DNA of 64,000 bases from Eggerthellaceae bacterium UBA5808 (GTDB lineage Bacteria > Actinomycetota > Coriobacteriia > Coriobacteriales > Eggerthellaceae): NCBI GenBank assembly GCA_002417975.1, contig DIDE01000061.1, positions 27,340 through 91,339 on the forward strand. Reading direction: 5' to 3'. Shown here piece by piece: positions 54,375 to 63,164 of the stretch (within the stretch, counting starts at the first letter, position 1; the number at the start of each line of letters is the position of its first letter). A model generated the notes under the pieces. It saw only the letters and a program-made list of their open reading frames with translations, was not told where the DNA came from and made no database searches. Made by a program: the position numbers and the translations under genes.

Positions 54375-57300
54375 CTCATATAGTTCATCGAATAGTGAAA
54401 CGTTTGAGCAAGGATCTTGCCCTGTCGTGCGTACTCCCCGCTGTATATCGTCATGCATCACGACAACCATGCGATGATCGACGGGTGCTCTTTGTCGAAA
54501 ATAGGCGAGATCAGCCATCGGATAATTTTTGTTTGCTCATTGATGAACTACGGATGCGTGGCTATACAATGAGCTTTTTTTCGTTACAACAAGGGTCGCT
54601 TTCATGGTGGGCTTATGCGCGACGCAGTATTGCGTTCGTTAAAAAACTTGCCCGATCTCCGTACGTGTTTTTAAACGATGCAAATGAAATAGTGAGCTGC
54701 GTTCCACTTCGCTCCGATACAACTGTTGTGCAGCTATGGCATGCGTGCGGTGCTTTTAAGATGTGGGGCCTTGATACGGCGGAACTCGAGTTTGGAAACT
54801 CGCGCGAACAGATACAGCGCTATCCGTTTTATGGGAATACCTCACTTGTATCGGTGAGTGCGCCCTCGCTTATTGATGTATATTCTCATGCGATGGCACT
54901 TGATGCGACGGCGACCAATGTCCAGGCGCTCGGGGTAAGTCGAACCGATGTGTTTTATTGTCCGGGCTTTCTTCTGTTAGCGCGCTTGCATGTTGAGACA
55001 TGTTTGCCATTGTGCGCTGGCAAGAAAATTCTCTTATATATGCCAACGTATCGCGGGCATGTTGCATCTGCCGATGCACCTGATCAGTTGGATATCAAGG
55101 CATGTTGTCGTGCTCTATCTGATACCTATATCCTAATTATTCGCAATCATCCGTTTGTAAAGCAACAACCTCCCATTCCAGACGAATGCCGGGAATTTGC
55201 GTTGTACGCGCCGGGCGAGCTCGAAGGCAATGAACTTCTTGCTGCTGCTGATGTATGTATTACCGATTATTCGTCCGTTATGTTTGACTATGCTTTGCTC
55301 GATCGCCCCATGATCTTTTTTGCCTACGATCGAGATTCGTATGATCAGTGGCGTGGATGTTATTACGACTATTGCACGTTGGTACCTGGTCCCGTATGCA
55401 TAACGACGTCGGAACTTATATGTGCAGTACAGACGATCGATCAATGGTTTAATCGATCGTATCTTAATCGATTTCGACGTCGTTTTATGGCGGCATGTGA
55501 CGGGCATTCGACGCGTCGTATTGCTGATGCTGTTGTCGGAGCTAATTGCGTGCATGACGCATCTTTAGCGAATGACATGGATGAAAAGCAGCTATCGATT
55601 TTGGGCAGAAAGCAGAACGACTGCAGAGCGGAATGTACCGCTTCGATCGAAATTCATCGAGCAACGCAACCAATGGATGGCGGAATAAGCGTTATTGTTC
55701 CTGCATCAAATGCAATGCCAGAATTAGATCGTTGCTTAGCATCGCTTGATCGAGCATACATGGGTGATGTGCCGGTAGAGTGCATTCTTATCGATGATGT
55801 TTCGCAGGATTCAACAGGGGATACAATTCGTTCGTTCCAAAAACGCCATGAGGATTGCACGACGACAATCCATGTGCTTCGTCGAACGATGGAACACTCT
55901 GCCAAATCGCCCGCCTATCCGCGAAATATCGGTATGCAGTATGCGCGCGGACGCTATGTACTGTTTCTCGATGCCGATGATTGGTTGGCCGATGGTGCAA
56001 TTGCGCGCATGTACCAACGCGCGGAATCGTGGCATTCGGATGTGCTGCTTATTCGCATGCATGGCGAAGGCGGGCGAAGTGTACCTGAATCGATGTTTGC
56101 TGTCGATCGACCACAGGTGAATCCATGGCATTCATCAGTTATGTGGACGCTCGGTCCAGTCAAAGTATTCCGCCGATCATTTTTGCAGAACACTCATGCT
56201 CATTTTTCGGAAGCGGGTATGCCCGAAGATATTCCTTTTACTATCCGTGCGCTCCATGATGCGCACGTTGTTTCTGTTGCTGCTGATGATGACTATATTC
56301 ATATCGCACGGCGCGAAGACAATCAGAATCTCTCGCTCGGAGCATGGGATAATCTCGATTCCAACGAGGCTGTCTATGCACCGCTTATGCGTACGATTCA
56401 GGGATGGCATTATCCGGTACAACATACGGTTCCGCTGCTGCGTCGGCTTTTTGTAAGAGACGTATTCTTTATGCTGGTAAACGCCATGTTCTCGGAGCAT
56501 GATGCGGAAGATTATCAGCGTATTAAAGTAATATTTTGTCCATGGTATGTTGGCGAAGTATATCGAGGCTTTGCCCCATGGCTGCGAGTCATATTAGATG
56601 CAGCATTTCTTGGCGATCCTTCTGATTGGCAGTGCGTATCTCATTTGCTGCGTACGGAAGTATTACAACGACTAGGTAAAGCAGACACGGCGACGAGCGA
56701 TTATGCGTCGATGCATAAAGAGAACACCATGGTAAATGGCGCGATGACTTCAACTGCGTATTCTGCCGAGCGTCTACGCAATGAAGTTCAACAGAGTGCA
56801 GAGGCGGTAATTGCGTTGTCTCAATGGTCTGTCGGTGACCAAATGTTGTGGTGCGAATACTCAATAGGATCAATACAGCGCCGGTTTGAAGCGACGCATT
56901 GTCTATCTGCTCCTGTTGAGAGCGTATTTTTTTCGATATCTCATACAAAGGAATCATCGGTTCCGGATGAACGGGTCATGCATTTATCTGGACATATACG
57001 CGTGCCGATATCTGTGCAGCTGATTCACTGTGACTTCTATGCTCATGAGGTTCATGGCGATGGTGATGCAGTGATTCCCACATATTGCGAATGTGATGCA
57101 TCCGCATGCTTCGATGATGATTTGTTATGTCGATATCAGTGGTGTGCCAAAGTACCCGAGCAAGATATAGGTACTTCAGTTCATCGCGCATCGATTTCGC
57201 ACCATGAGCGCTGGCATTTATTTTTGCGCATAGAGGGATGTATTGATGGGGAAATATTCAAACACTCAATACGTTTAGGTCCTCACACTTCGCTTGCATG

Positions 57301-57667
57301 TACACATGCGTTTTTGCAAGGATGGTCGTGTACCGATGCTTCATTTGATGATGTGCAAAAATCCGGCGTAGTAATCGATGATGATCGTAGTTCGCACGAT
57401 ACCAAAATAAAGTCTCATACACGACATACAACCATTGTTCCCTATGTGAGCGATTATGGCGGTTGGTGTTTAAAGCGGCTTGCATTTTTCGAGCGTGATC
57501 ATGCGGCGCGTATGCGGGCAGATCAAACTACGCAAAAGTATGCTCAACCTACTAATGTTGCCTATAATTCAAGTTATCAGGCATCAGAGGTAAATAATTC
57601 TTCATGCGCAGATCAAAGCTCTACTATGTCCGCTGCGGGAGGCGTAGACAATGCAAACCGTTCGTGA
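54362..57667 (+). CDS. Bifunctional CDP-polyol phosphotransferase (TagF/TarL-like) and GT2 glycosyltransferase
   Basis: 1,101 residues. Residues ~40-390: CDP-glycerol/ribitol phosphotransferase domain (RRVLFVENRRDQPSDNFCLLIDEL, QLWHACGAFKMWG, PTYRGH, and the signature ITDYSSVMFDYALLDRPMIFF near 300). Residues ~440-690: GT-A family 2 domain (ISVIVPASNAMPELDRCLASL, ILIDDVSQDSTGDT, YVLFLDADDWL with DxD near 536). Residues ~690-1101 have no recognised domain. The order, phosphotransferase first and GT2 second, is not the common one; GT2 usually comes first. It overlaps tarJ by 13 bases and the next phosphotransferase by 17. It probably both extends and glycosylates the wall polymer. Confidence 0.85.
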   Translation: MERLAHIVHRIVKRLSKDLALSCVLPAVYRHASRQPCDDRRVLFVENRRDQPSDNFCLLIDELRMRGYTMSFFSLQQGSLSWWAYARRSIAFVKKLARSPYVFLNDANEIVSCVPLRSDTTVVQLWHACGAFKMWGLDTAELEFGNSREQIQRYPFYGNTSLVSVSAPSLIDVYSHAMALDATATNVQALGVSRTDVFYCPGFLLLARLHVETCLPLCAGKKILLYMPTYRGHVASADAPDQLDIKACCRALSDTYILIIRNHPFVKQQPPIPDECREFALYAPGELEGNELLAAADVCITDYSSVMFDYALLDRPMIFFAYDRDSYDQWRGCYYDYCTLVPGPVCITTSELICAVQTIDQWFNRSYLNRFRRRFMAACDGHSTRRIADAVVGANCVHDASLANDMDEKQLSILGRKQNDCRAECTASIEIHRATQPMDGGISVIVPASNAMPELDRCLASLDRAYMGDVPVECILIDDVSQDSTGDTIRSFQKRHEDCTTTIHVLRRTMEHSAKSPAYPRNIGMQYARGRYVLFLDADDWLADGAIARMYQRAESWHSDVLLIRMHGEGGRSVPESMFAVDRPQVNPWHSSVMWTLGPVKVFRRSFLQNTHAHFSEAGMPEDIPFTIRALHDAHVVSVAADDDYIHIARREDNQNLSLGAWDNLDSNEAVYAPLMRTIQGWHYPVQHTVPLLRRLFVRDVFFMLVNAMFSEHDAEDYQRIKVIFCPWYVGEVYRGFAPWLRVILDAAFLGDPSDWQCVSHLLRTEVLQRLGKADTATSDYASMHKENTMVNGAMTSTAYSAERLRNEVQQSAEAVIALSQWSVGDQMLWCEYSIGSIQRRFEATHCLSAPVESVFFSISHTKESSVPDERVMHLSGHIRVPISVQLIHCDFYAHEVHGDGDAVIPTYCECDASACFDDDLLCRYQWCAKVPEQDIGTSVHRASISHHERWHLFLRIEGCIDGEIFKHSIRLGPHTSLACTHAFLQGWSCTDASFDDVQKSGVVIDDDRSSHDTKIKSHTRHTTIVPYVSDYGGWCLKRLAFFERDHAARMRADQTTQKYAQPTNVAYNSSYQASEVNNSSCADQSSTMSAAGGVDNANRS

Positions 57668-58838
57668 GCGCATAAGACGCTGTGCTATTACTGTTGCTGG
57701 TGTGCTATCGCGAATGGTCTACCGCGTTGCGTGCATTCAACGGCGTCGTGCGGAGGTATTGTTTGCCTCGCGCTGTTCCGCGCGACCAAGCGAAGACTTT
57801 CTGATTCTAGGTCATGAGTTTGAGCTGCAAGGTTTTACGCCCGTCTATGTGACTATGCACGCCTCAAAGTTGAAAGCTTTTCTTTATATAGGACATGTTA
57901 TCCGAGAGATACATCATCTTGCTCGATGTCAGATATGCGTACTTGATCGGTATGACCCTATTATTGCGCTGCTTAACTTTCCATGTGAGCCCGATGGCGA
58001 TATGTGTGACCAGGGAACAATTCGCTTTACCTCGTTTCCTGTGCAACCAATGATTCTTCAGATTTGGCATGCGTCTGGTGCGTATAAGCGATTTGGCTAT
58101 CAGGATCTTTCATCGCGAGAGGGTCATACGCGTGAATTTTTGCACGACTATCAGATCCATCGCAACTACTCATGGATTATCTGCTCAGGTGTGGGTTGCC
58201 AATCAGTATACGCTGAGGCATTTGGATATCCCGTTGATCGTGTGCTGCCGACTGGCCGTCCGATTGAAGAACGTTTGCGCAACTCGTCGTCTAAGAATAA
58301 TCGTAGGGATCGTTTGTCTGCCGGCGCTTCGCGTGTTGTCATTGCTCCGACAATACGGCATAGTGAGGAATCACCGCACCCATTGCGCAATGCATACGAG
58401 ACGTTTCGTTCTCGACCCCACGATGCGTTATGGGATGGTATTGATGTGTGCTGGGCGTTCCATCCGCTTGAAGCACACTGCGATGTTGAACAGGCAGGAT
58501 CGGGGATGCTGCGCAATGTCGACGCAGTCGTAACGGATTATTCATCAATTGTTTACGATGCTTATTTACTCCATGTTCCTGTAATCTTTTACGTTTCGGA
58601 CATTGTGTCGTATCGGGAGGCTCCTGGACTAAATCGTGATCCACTTACGGTTGCCCCCCGGCTATGTTGTAAGACGCCAGTCGAATTAAAGCAATTGCTT
58701 ACAGCGGTGCTTGCTGATCCGAGCACGTATCCGTGGGATCAACTTGAGCGATTTGTCGGGGATGTCTTTGATGGATCATCTACTCATCCTGCGCAGACCA
58801 TCGCATCGCGCGCGATTGCCTATATACGCGAAGATTGA
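57651..58838 (+). CDS. CDP-glycerol/ribitol glycerophosphotransferase family protein (TagB/TagF-like)
   Basis: 395 residues: VLFASRCSARPSEDFLILGHEFELQGF, ILQIWHASGAYKRFGYQD, GRPIEERL, VVIAPTIRHSEE, WAFHPLEAH, and the signature AVVTDYSSIVYDAYLLHVPVIFY (~290-312). It matches the single-domain primase-type (TagB) or polymerase enzymes that attach polyol phosphate to the lipid-linked sugar. An N-terminal amphipathic stretch may bind the membrane. The final gene of the overlapping run that began with tarI. Confidence 0.88.
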   Translation: MQTVRERIRRCAITVAGVLSRMVYRVACIQRRRAEVLFASRCSARPSEDFLILGHEFELQGFTPVYVTMHASKLKAFLYIGHVIREIHHLARCQICVLDRYDPIIALLNFPCEPDGDMCDQGTIRFTSFPVQPMILQIWHASGAYKRFGYQDLSSREGHTREFLHDYQIHRNYSWIICSGVGCQSVYAEAFGYPVDRVLPTGRPIEERLRNSSSKNNRRDRLSAGASRVVIAPTIRHSEESPHPLRNAYETFRSRPHDALWDGIDVCWAFHPLEAHCDVEQAGSGMLRNVDAVVTDYSSIVYDAYLLHVPVIFYVSDIVSYREAPGLNRDPLTVAPRLCCKTPVELKQLLTAVLADPSTYPWDQLERFVGDVFDGSSTHPAQTIASRAIAYIRED

Positions 58839-58954
58839 GTTCGCTAGCGTTTTTCCGGGGTGCTAAACTATTCTCAATACAGTATAAATGAATACATTTG
58901 AGACGTTCAAAAATCGATGGATTTTGATGCGGCAAAATTAGGTATTGCACTAGA

Positions 58955-58963
58955 GGGGGGGGG
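58955..58963 (+). repeat. G9 homopolymer inside a ribosome-binding site
   Basis: Nine consecutive G end three bases before the ATG at 58967 (GGGAGAATG context). The duplicate gene has GAGGGGGAGGGGAAGAGA at the same place. Tract-length change would alter the ribosome-binding site spacing. Confidence 0.8.
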
Positions 58964-58966
58964 AGA

Positions 58967-59374
58967 ATGGAATACTTAGAAAACAGTAAATTTCTGATTA
59001 CTATTGAAATGATTGAGCATATTATAGGTGGAAATCGAGGGTTTGATATTATTGCAACAACCCAAGATAAGAAGACAATAAAGATATCGTTTGATCATGT
59101 ATGTGATTTTAGATACGCTATCGAAAACGCCTGGATCGTTCGATACGCGGATTTCAATAAAAAACATGTTCATCACAATAGCAGCATACTTTTAGTAAAG
59201 AATTCTGAGTTTATTGAGCATTATGCTAAGCATGCATGTGGAACGATGCCTATCGACACAATAAAGGATTATCTAATAAATGACTCTGTGGATGCTGCTG
59301 TAGAGGTGCTTACAGATTCCGATCCTGTTGTAACTGAGTTGCAGGTTATAAATTCTTCTGATAGGGAACTTTGA
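58967..59374 (+). CDS. Hypothetical protein, first of a tandem duplicate pair
   Basis: 135 residues, acidic, no signal or membrane segment. ATTQDKKTIKISF and GTMPIDTIKDYL are shared with the next protein, as are HNSSILLVKNSEF and the ending VEVLTDSDPVVTEL; overall identity is roughly half. No family recognised; the compact size suggests a small alpha/beta cytoplasmic protein. It lies in the wall-polymer locus but has its own A+T-rich composition. The duplication includes ~45 bases upstream (GGCAAAATTAGG in both). Confidence 0.7.
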   Translation: MEYLENSKFLITIEMIEHIIGGNRGFDIIATTQDKKTIKISFDHVCDFRYAIENAWIVRYADFNKKHVHHNSSILLVKNSEFIEHYAKHACGTMPIDTIKDYLINDSVDAAVEVLTDSDPVVTELQVINSSDREL

Positions 59375-59415
59375 TGTGGCAAAATTAGGCATTGTTTGAG
59401 GGGGAGGGGAAGAGA

Positions 59416-59790
59416 ATGGAATACTTGAAGAACTGCAAATTTATGATCGATATTGAAACGATTGATCAAATTGTAGGCGGAAACCAAGAGTTTGATGTCA
59501 TTGCAACAACTCAAGATAAGAAGACAATAAAGATATCGTTTATTTTGGTATGGGATCTTAGGTATATCATCGTCAATGCTGATAGCGATCGATTTACAAA
59601 GTTCAATAAAGGACATATTAAAAATAGCAACATACTTCTGGTGGAAAATTCTGCATATATTGATTATTTTGCTAAACAAGTATCAGGGACGAGGTTCGTT
59701 GACAAATTAAAGGACTATCTACTATATGATTCCGCGGGTACTCAAGTAGAAGTGCTTACAATTTCTGATCCTGTTATAACCGAGCTATAG
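59416..59790 (+). CDS. Hypothetical protein, second of a tandem duplicate pair
   Basis: 124 residues, paralogous to the preceding protein (MEYLKNCKFMIDIETIDQIVGGNQEFDVIATTQ, NSNILLVENSAYIDYFAKQ, VEVLTISDPVITEL). I start it at ATG 59416, matching its twin, with GGGGAAGAG just before. The first has an extra 11 residues after the shared VTEL end. Function unknown. The following 165 bases (59791-59955) hold only a weak hairpin (CGGTA..TACCG). Confidence 0.7.
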   Translation: MEYLKNCKFMIDIETIDQIVGGNQEFDVIATTQDKKTIKISFILVWDLRYIIVNADSDRFTKFNKGHIKNSNILLVENSAYIDYFAKQVSGTRFVDKLKDYLLYDSAGTQVEVLTISDPVITEL

Positions 59791-59955
59791 ACTGAACGTT
59801 ATAAGCTTGTCCCGGTAGAGGACTTTACCGAATGCAAGAAATAGTTGCCGAAATGATGATAGAGAATCTATAGTATGCAGACAAAAATATTCTTAACCGA
59901 ATATAATAGGACTGCTGGTTAACTAATTGTATGACACATCATTTCTGAGGCCTTT

Positions 59956-62900
59956 ATGCACACCGACATTGATCCTCTGGTATCCATTCTTGTTCCTATC
60001 TATAATGTCGCTTCCTATTTGGATGAATGCCTATCAAGCTTAATCCATCAGACGTATAAGCACATCGAAATCATCTGTGTTAATGACGGATCAACTGATG
60101 ATTCCCCGCGCATACTTGAATCTTACGAAGCACGTGATGCGCGCATCCACCGCATTGACCAACCTAATGGTGGATATGGCAAGGCTATGAATGCGGCATT
60201 GGCTGCAGCTCACGGCGACTATATTGCGATTGTTGAATCCGATGATTACGCCGACGCGACAATGGTGGAGCGTTTAGTTCGCATTGGCGCACGGCGCCAT
60301 GTTGATGCGCTTAAGGGAAATTACTATCAACATACGTCGTTCCCTATACCGATCGATGCATTTCAAGAGGCGCTTAAGGGCTGCACATACGATGAGATCT
60401 TTGTGCCTCGTGAAGATCCGGGTGTATTCTATGCGGCACCTGCGATTTGGTCGGGATTTTATCGCCGCGCGTTTTTGCGTGATAACGGGATTTTGTTTAC
60501 CGAAACCCCTGGTGCATCGTTCCAGGATACGGCGTTTAACTTTAAAGTATGGGCTTGCGCCGAGCGTGCACTTTTAACACGTGAGGCATGGATCCATTAT
60601 CGCGTTGACAACGAAGCATCTTCGGTTAGATCAAAAGCAAAAATGTATGCGGTTAATGGCGAATATGCCGAAATTGATCGTTTCTTACACGAGGAGCATC
60701 CAGCTCTACTCACGACTGGACCGTTGTCGTGGTCATTGCGGTTTGGGACGTATTGTTGGAATCTCCGTCGATTGGCTGCACCATTGCGATGGGAATATTT
60801 CCAAAAAATGGTTGCAGAATTTACAGAGGCAGAGCATCAGAACTTTCTTGATCGATCGACCTTTAGAGCTCATACGTGGAACGATATGCAAACTATGTTG
60901 CGCACCCCTGAGCGATGGTTTGAACAAGAATTTGGACCACGCAATCCCGATGTGACCTGCTACTTGGCAATTACTACGCATGGACGTGCGCTTGAGTCAT
61001 TTCTTAACTGTTTTATGACCAAACTTGATCCAGCAACAGAAGTGCGTTGCTTTGTGAGCGATTGTGATCCAAGCGTAGAGCGTATTCTTACAACCTATCG
61101 TTCACACGATAATCGCCTTATTGTTGTAGATCATGCGGACGAATTTCATGGATGTGAGGTTGTCTCTGAAGCACGTGGCCGTTTCGTCTTTTTTGCAAAC
61201 AGCCAAGCTGTGCTTGCATCGCGTCATCCTTTTGCTATTGCTGAGGCAATGGAACCATCAGATGAAGCATGCTGCTGGTACACGGTGAGTGATCACAAAG
61301 AGTCAAATCATCAATCGATGGAACAAACGAAAGTCCAATCAAATAATCTTATGCCGTCAGCCGATGCAACGAGAAAAGCTACTAAGCTGATTCAAAACAG
61401 CACCGGCGATAGGGCGGCTGCAGATGTGCGAGAAGATTACTACGACAATCGAATTTCGTTTCCCTGTTGTGCCTTGCGACGTGATGCCTGCAGCGCAATG
61501 GTTGTTTCGAGCTATGCAATACGGGTGCTTGAACCGTTATGTTATGTTGATCGGGCGCGCGTACGCAATGAGGGAATAGGTGACAATATACAAAAGCGTG
61601 TCGTATCCGAGATGCGCTATCATCTTCCTCTTGCACTCTACCCGCTTGCTGTTGATGTTGTTAAGCGCACGCAGCAGCGAGTGAACGTGTTGCTCGATTC
61701 TTTGTCAGAAAATGCGCAGACGCGTACGGCGCCTTTAGCTGATACAGACATACATACCAAGATGGCTGAATGCGAATACACTGCTGAAACGCTGGCAAAA
61801 GGTAACAATCATGCATGGCGTGCGTTCCTTCGTTACGCATGTTTTCAGGCACGCGATATGCGTGCGATGTATAAGCTTCTTCCTGAGTCAGTGCGTCGCG
61901 AGATGGCCGACGACCAGGATCCCTCTATGTTCCTTTATCACCGTTTGTATACTTTGCGTTCATCTTGTCAGCCACAACATCCGCGTATGTCCGTTATTGT
62001 TCCCGTCTACAACAAAGAAACGTATATACAGGCATGTATTGAGTCGATTGCTACGCAGACACTCGATGACGTGGAAATCATCTGTGTTGATGATGGGTCG
62101 TCGGATGCATCGTCTCAGATACTTGCTCGCCTTACGCAAACGATTGATGGTCTGGTTGTAATTGGGCAAACGAATGCGGGAGCAAGTGTCGCCCGCAATA
62201 CAGCAATGAGCGTTGCACGTGGAACATATCTCGCATTCATGGATGCTGATGACTACTACCCAAACGAGAGAGTGCTGAAAAAACTCTACGATACAGCCGA
62301 GCGAGAACAGGCTGCGATTTGTGGTGGGTCACTGGCAACGTATACACATAATAAGATTAATACGACATTTACGGGTGATGCGCGTGCCTACATCTTTGAT
62401 CATCAAGGACGTGTCGCTTACCGTGATCAACAATATGACTATGGGTTCGTCCGTTTTATATATAGGCGTGATGCTTTAGAATCTGCCGCGATCACGTTCC
62501 CGCAATTAGCGTGGTTCGAAGACCCCGTGTTCCTTGCTCAGACGATGGCAACGGTCGGTTCGTTTTACGCAATTCCTGACGTTGTCTATGTGTATCGTCA
62601 AACCCATAGCGCTCGACAGATTGTTTGGACCGAAGAACGTGTGTGCGATTGTCTTCGCGGTATTATCATGAACCTTGATTTGTCGCGTACACAGGGATTG
62701 GCTCGTTTGCATGCGCAAACATTGCGTCGACTTGAGGGTGAGTATCTGCCCGCAATCGAACATACCATGTGGTCTCATCATGTGTTGGAATTGCTTTTGA
62801 AGGCGAATCAGTCGGTGAGCTCGAGCTTGCTTGCACAGGCTGATGTTCGTGTGCCAGATGATTACATCATCTATCCGCTTGAGCACTATACGAAGATTGC

Positions 62901-63099
62901 TGACGAAACGATAAAAGATCGATCAACAATTAGGCGCCTTAAAAAGCAGAATCATACAATGCGGCGAATGAGCATTGTACAAAGAGGAATCAGGGCGCTT
63001 CCGCGGTATGGCAAAAAGTATGTGCGATCCATTCATTACGAAGGATTTGCGGTGGCTAATCGTCGCGGCATGAAAACAATCAGGAAAAAGATTGTGTAA
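59956..63099 (+). CDS. Tandem double-domain GT2 glycosyltransferase
   Basis: 1,047 residues. First GT-A/GT2 domain ~8-240: VSILVPIYNVASYLDECLSSL, IICVNDGSTDDS, and IAIVESDDYAD (DxD-like Ser-Asp-Asp ~95). A middle region follows (~240-670) without recognised motifs. Second GT2 domain ~677-900: SVIVPVYNKETYIQACIESI, IICVDDGSSDAS, NAGASVARNTAMSVARGTYLAFMDADDYYP (DxD ~763). The C-terminal ~100 residues are basic and may bind membrane. Such proteins add one or two sugars to surface polymers; the first site's ESDD differs from the usual DADD, so the two may use different donors. Confidence 0.88.
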   Translation: MHTDIDPLVSILVPIYNVASYLDECLSSLIHQTYKHIEIICVNDGSTDDSPRILESYEARDARIHRIDQPNGGYGKAMNAALAAAHGDYIAIVESDDYADATMVERLVRIGARRHVDALKGNYYQHTSFPIPIDAFQEALKGCTYDEIFVPREDPGVFYAAPAIWSGFYRRAFLRDNGILFTETPGASFQDTAFNFKVWACAERALLTREAWIHYRVDNEASSVRSKAKMYAVNGEYAEIDRFLHEEHPALLTTGPLSWSLRFGTYCWNLRRLAAPLRWEYFQKMVAEFTEAEHQNFLDRSTFRAHTWNDMQTMLRTPERWFEQEFGPRNPDVTCYLAITTHGRALESFLNCFMTKLDPATEVRCFVSDCDPSVERILTTYRSHDNRLIVVDHADEFHGCEVVSEARGRFVFFANSQAVLASRHPFAIAEAMEPSDEACCWYTVSDHKESNHQSMEQTKVQSNNLMPSADATRKATKLIQNSTGDRAAADVREDYYDNRISFPCCALRRDACSAMVVSSYAIRVLEPLCYVDRARVRNEGIGDNIQKRVVSEMRYHLPLALYPLAVDVVKRTQQRVNVLLDSLSENAQTRTAPLADTDIHTKMAECEYTAETLAKGNNHAWRAFLRYACFQARDMRAMYKLLPESVRREMADDQDPSMFLYHRLYTLRSSCQPQHPRMSVIVPVYNKETYIQACIESIATQTLDDVEIICVDDGSSDASSQILARLTQTIDGLVVIGQTNAGASVARNTAMSVARGTYLAFMDADDYYPNERVLKKLYDTAEREQAAICGGSLATYTHNKINTTFTGDARAYIFDHQGRVAYRDQQYDYGFVRFIYRRDALESAAITFPQLAWFEDPVFLAQTMATVGSFYAIPDVVYVYRQTHSARQIVWTEERVCDCLRGIIMNLDLSRTQGLARLHAQTLRRLEGEYLPAIEHTMWSHHVLELLLKANQSVSSSLLAQADVRVPDDYIIYPLEHYTKIADETIKDRSTIRRLKKQNHTMRRMSIVQRGIRALPRYGKKYVRSIHYEGFAVANRRGMKTIRKKIV

Positions 63100-63164
63100 G
63101 AGTAGCAGCATAATTCTTATACCATTGTGCGTAGTAACTAGACCAAGGAAAGGACGATAGCGTT

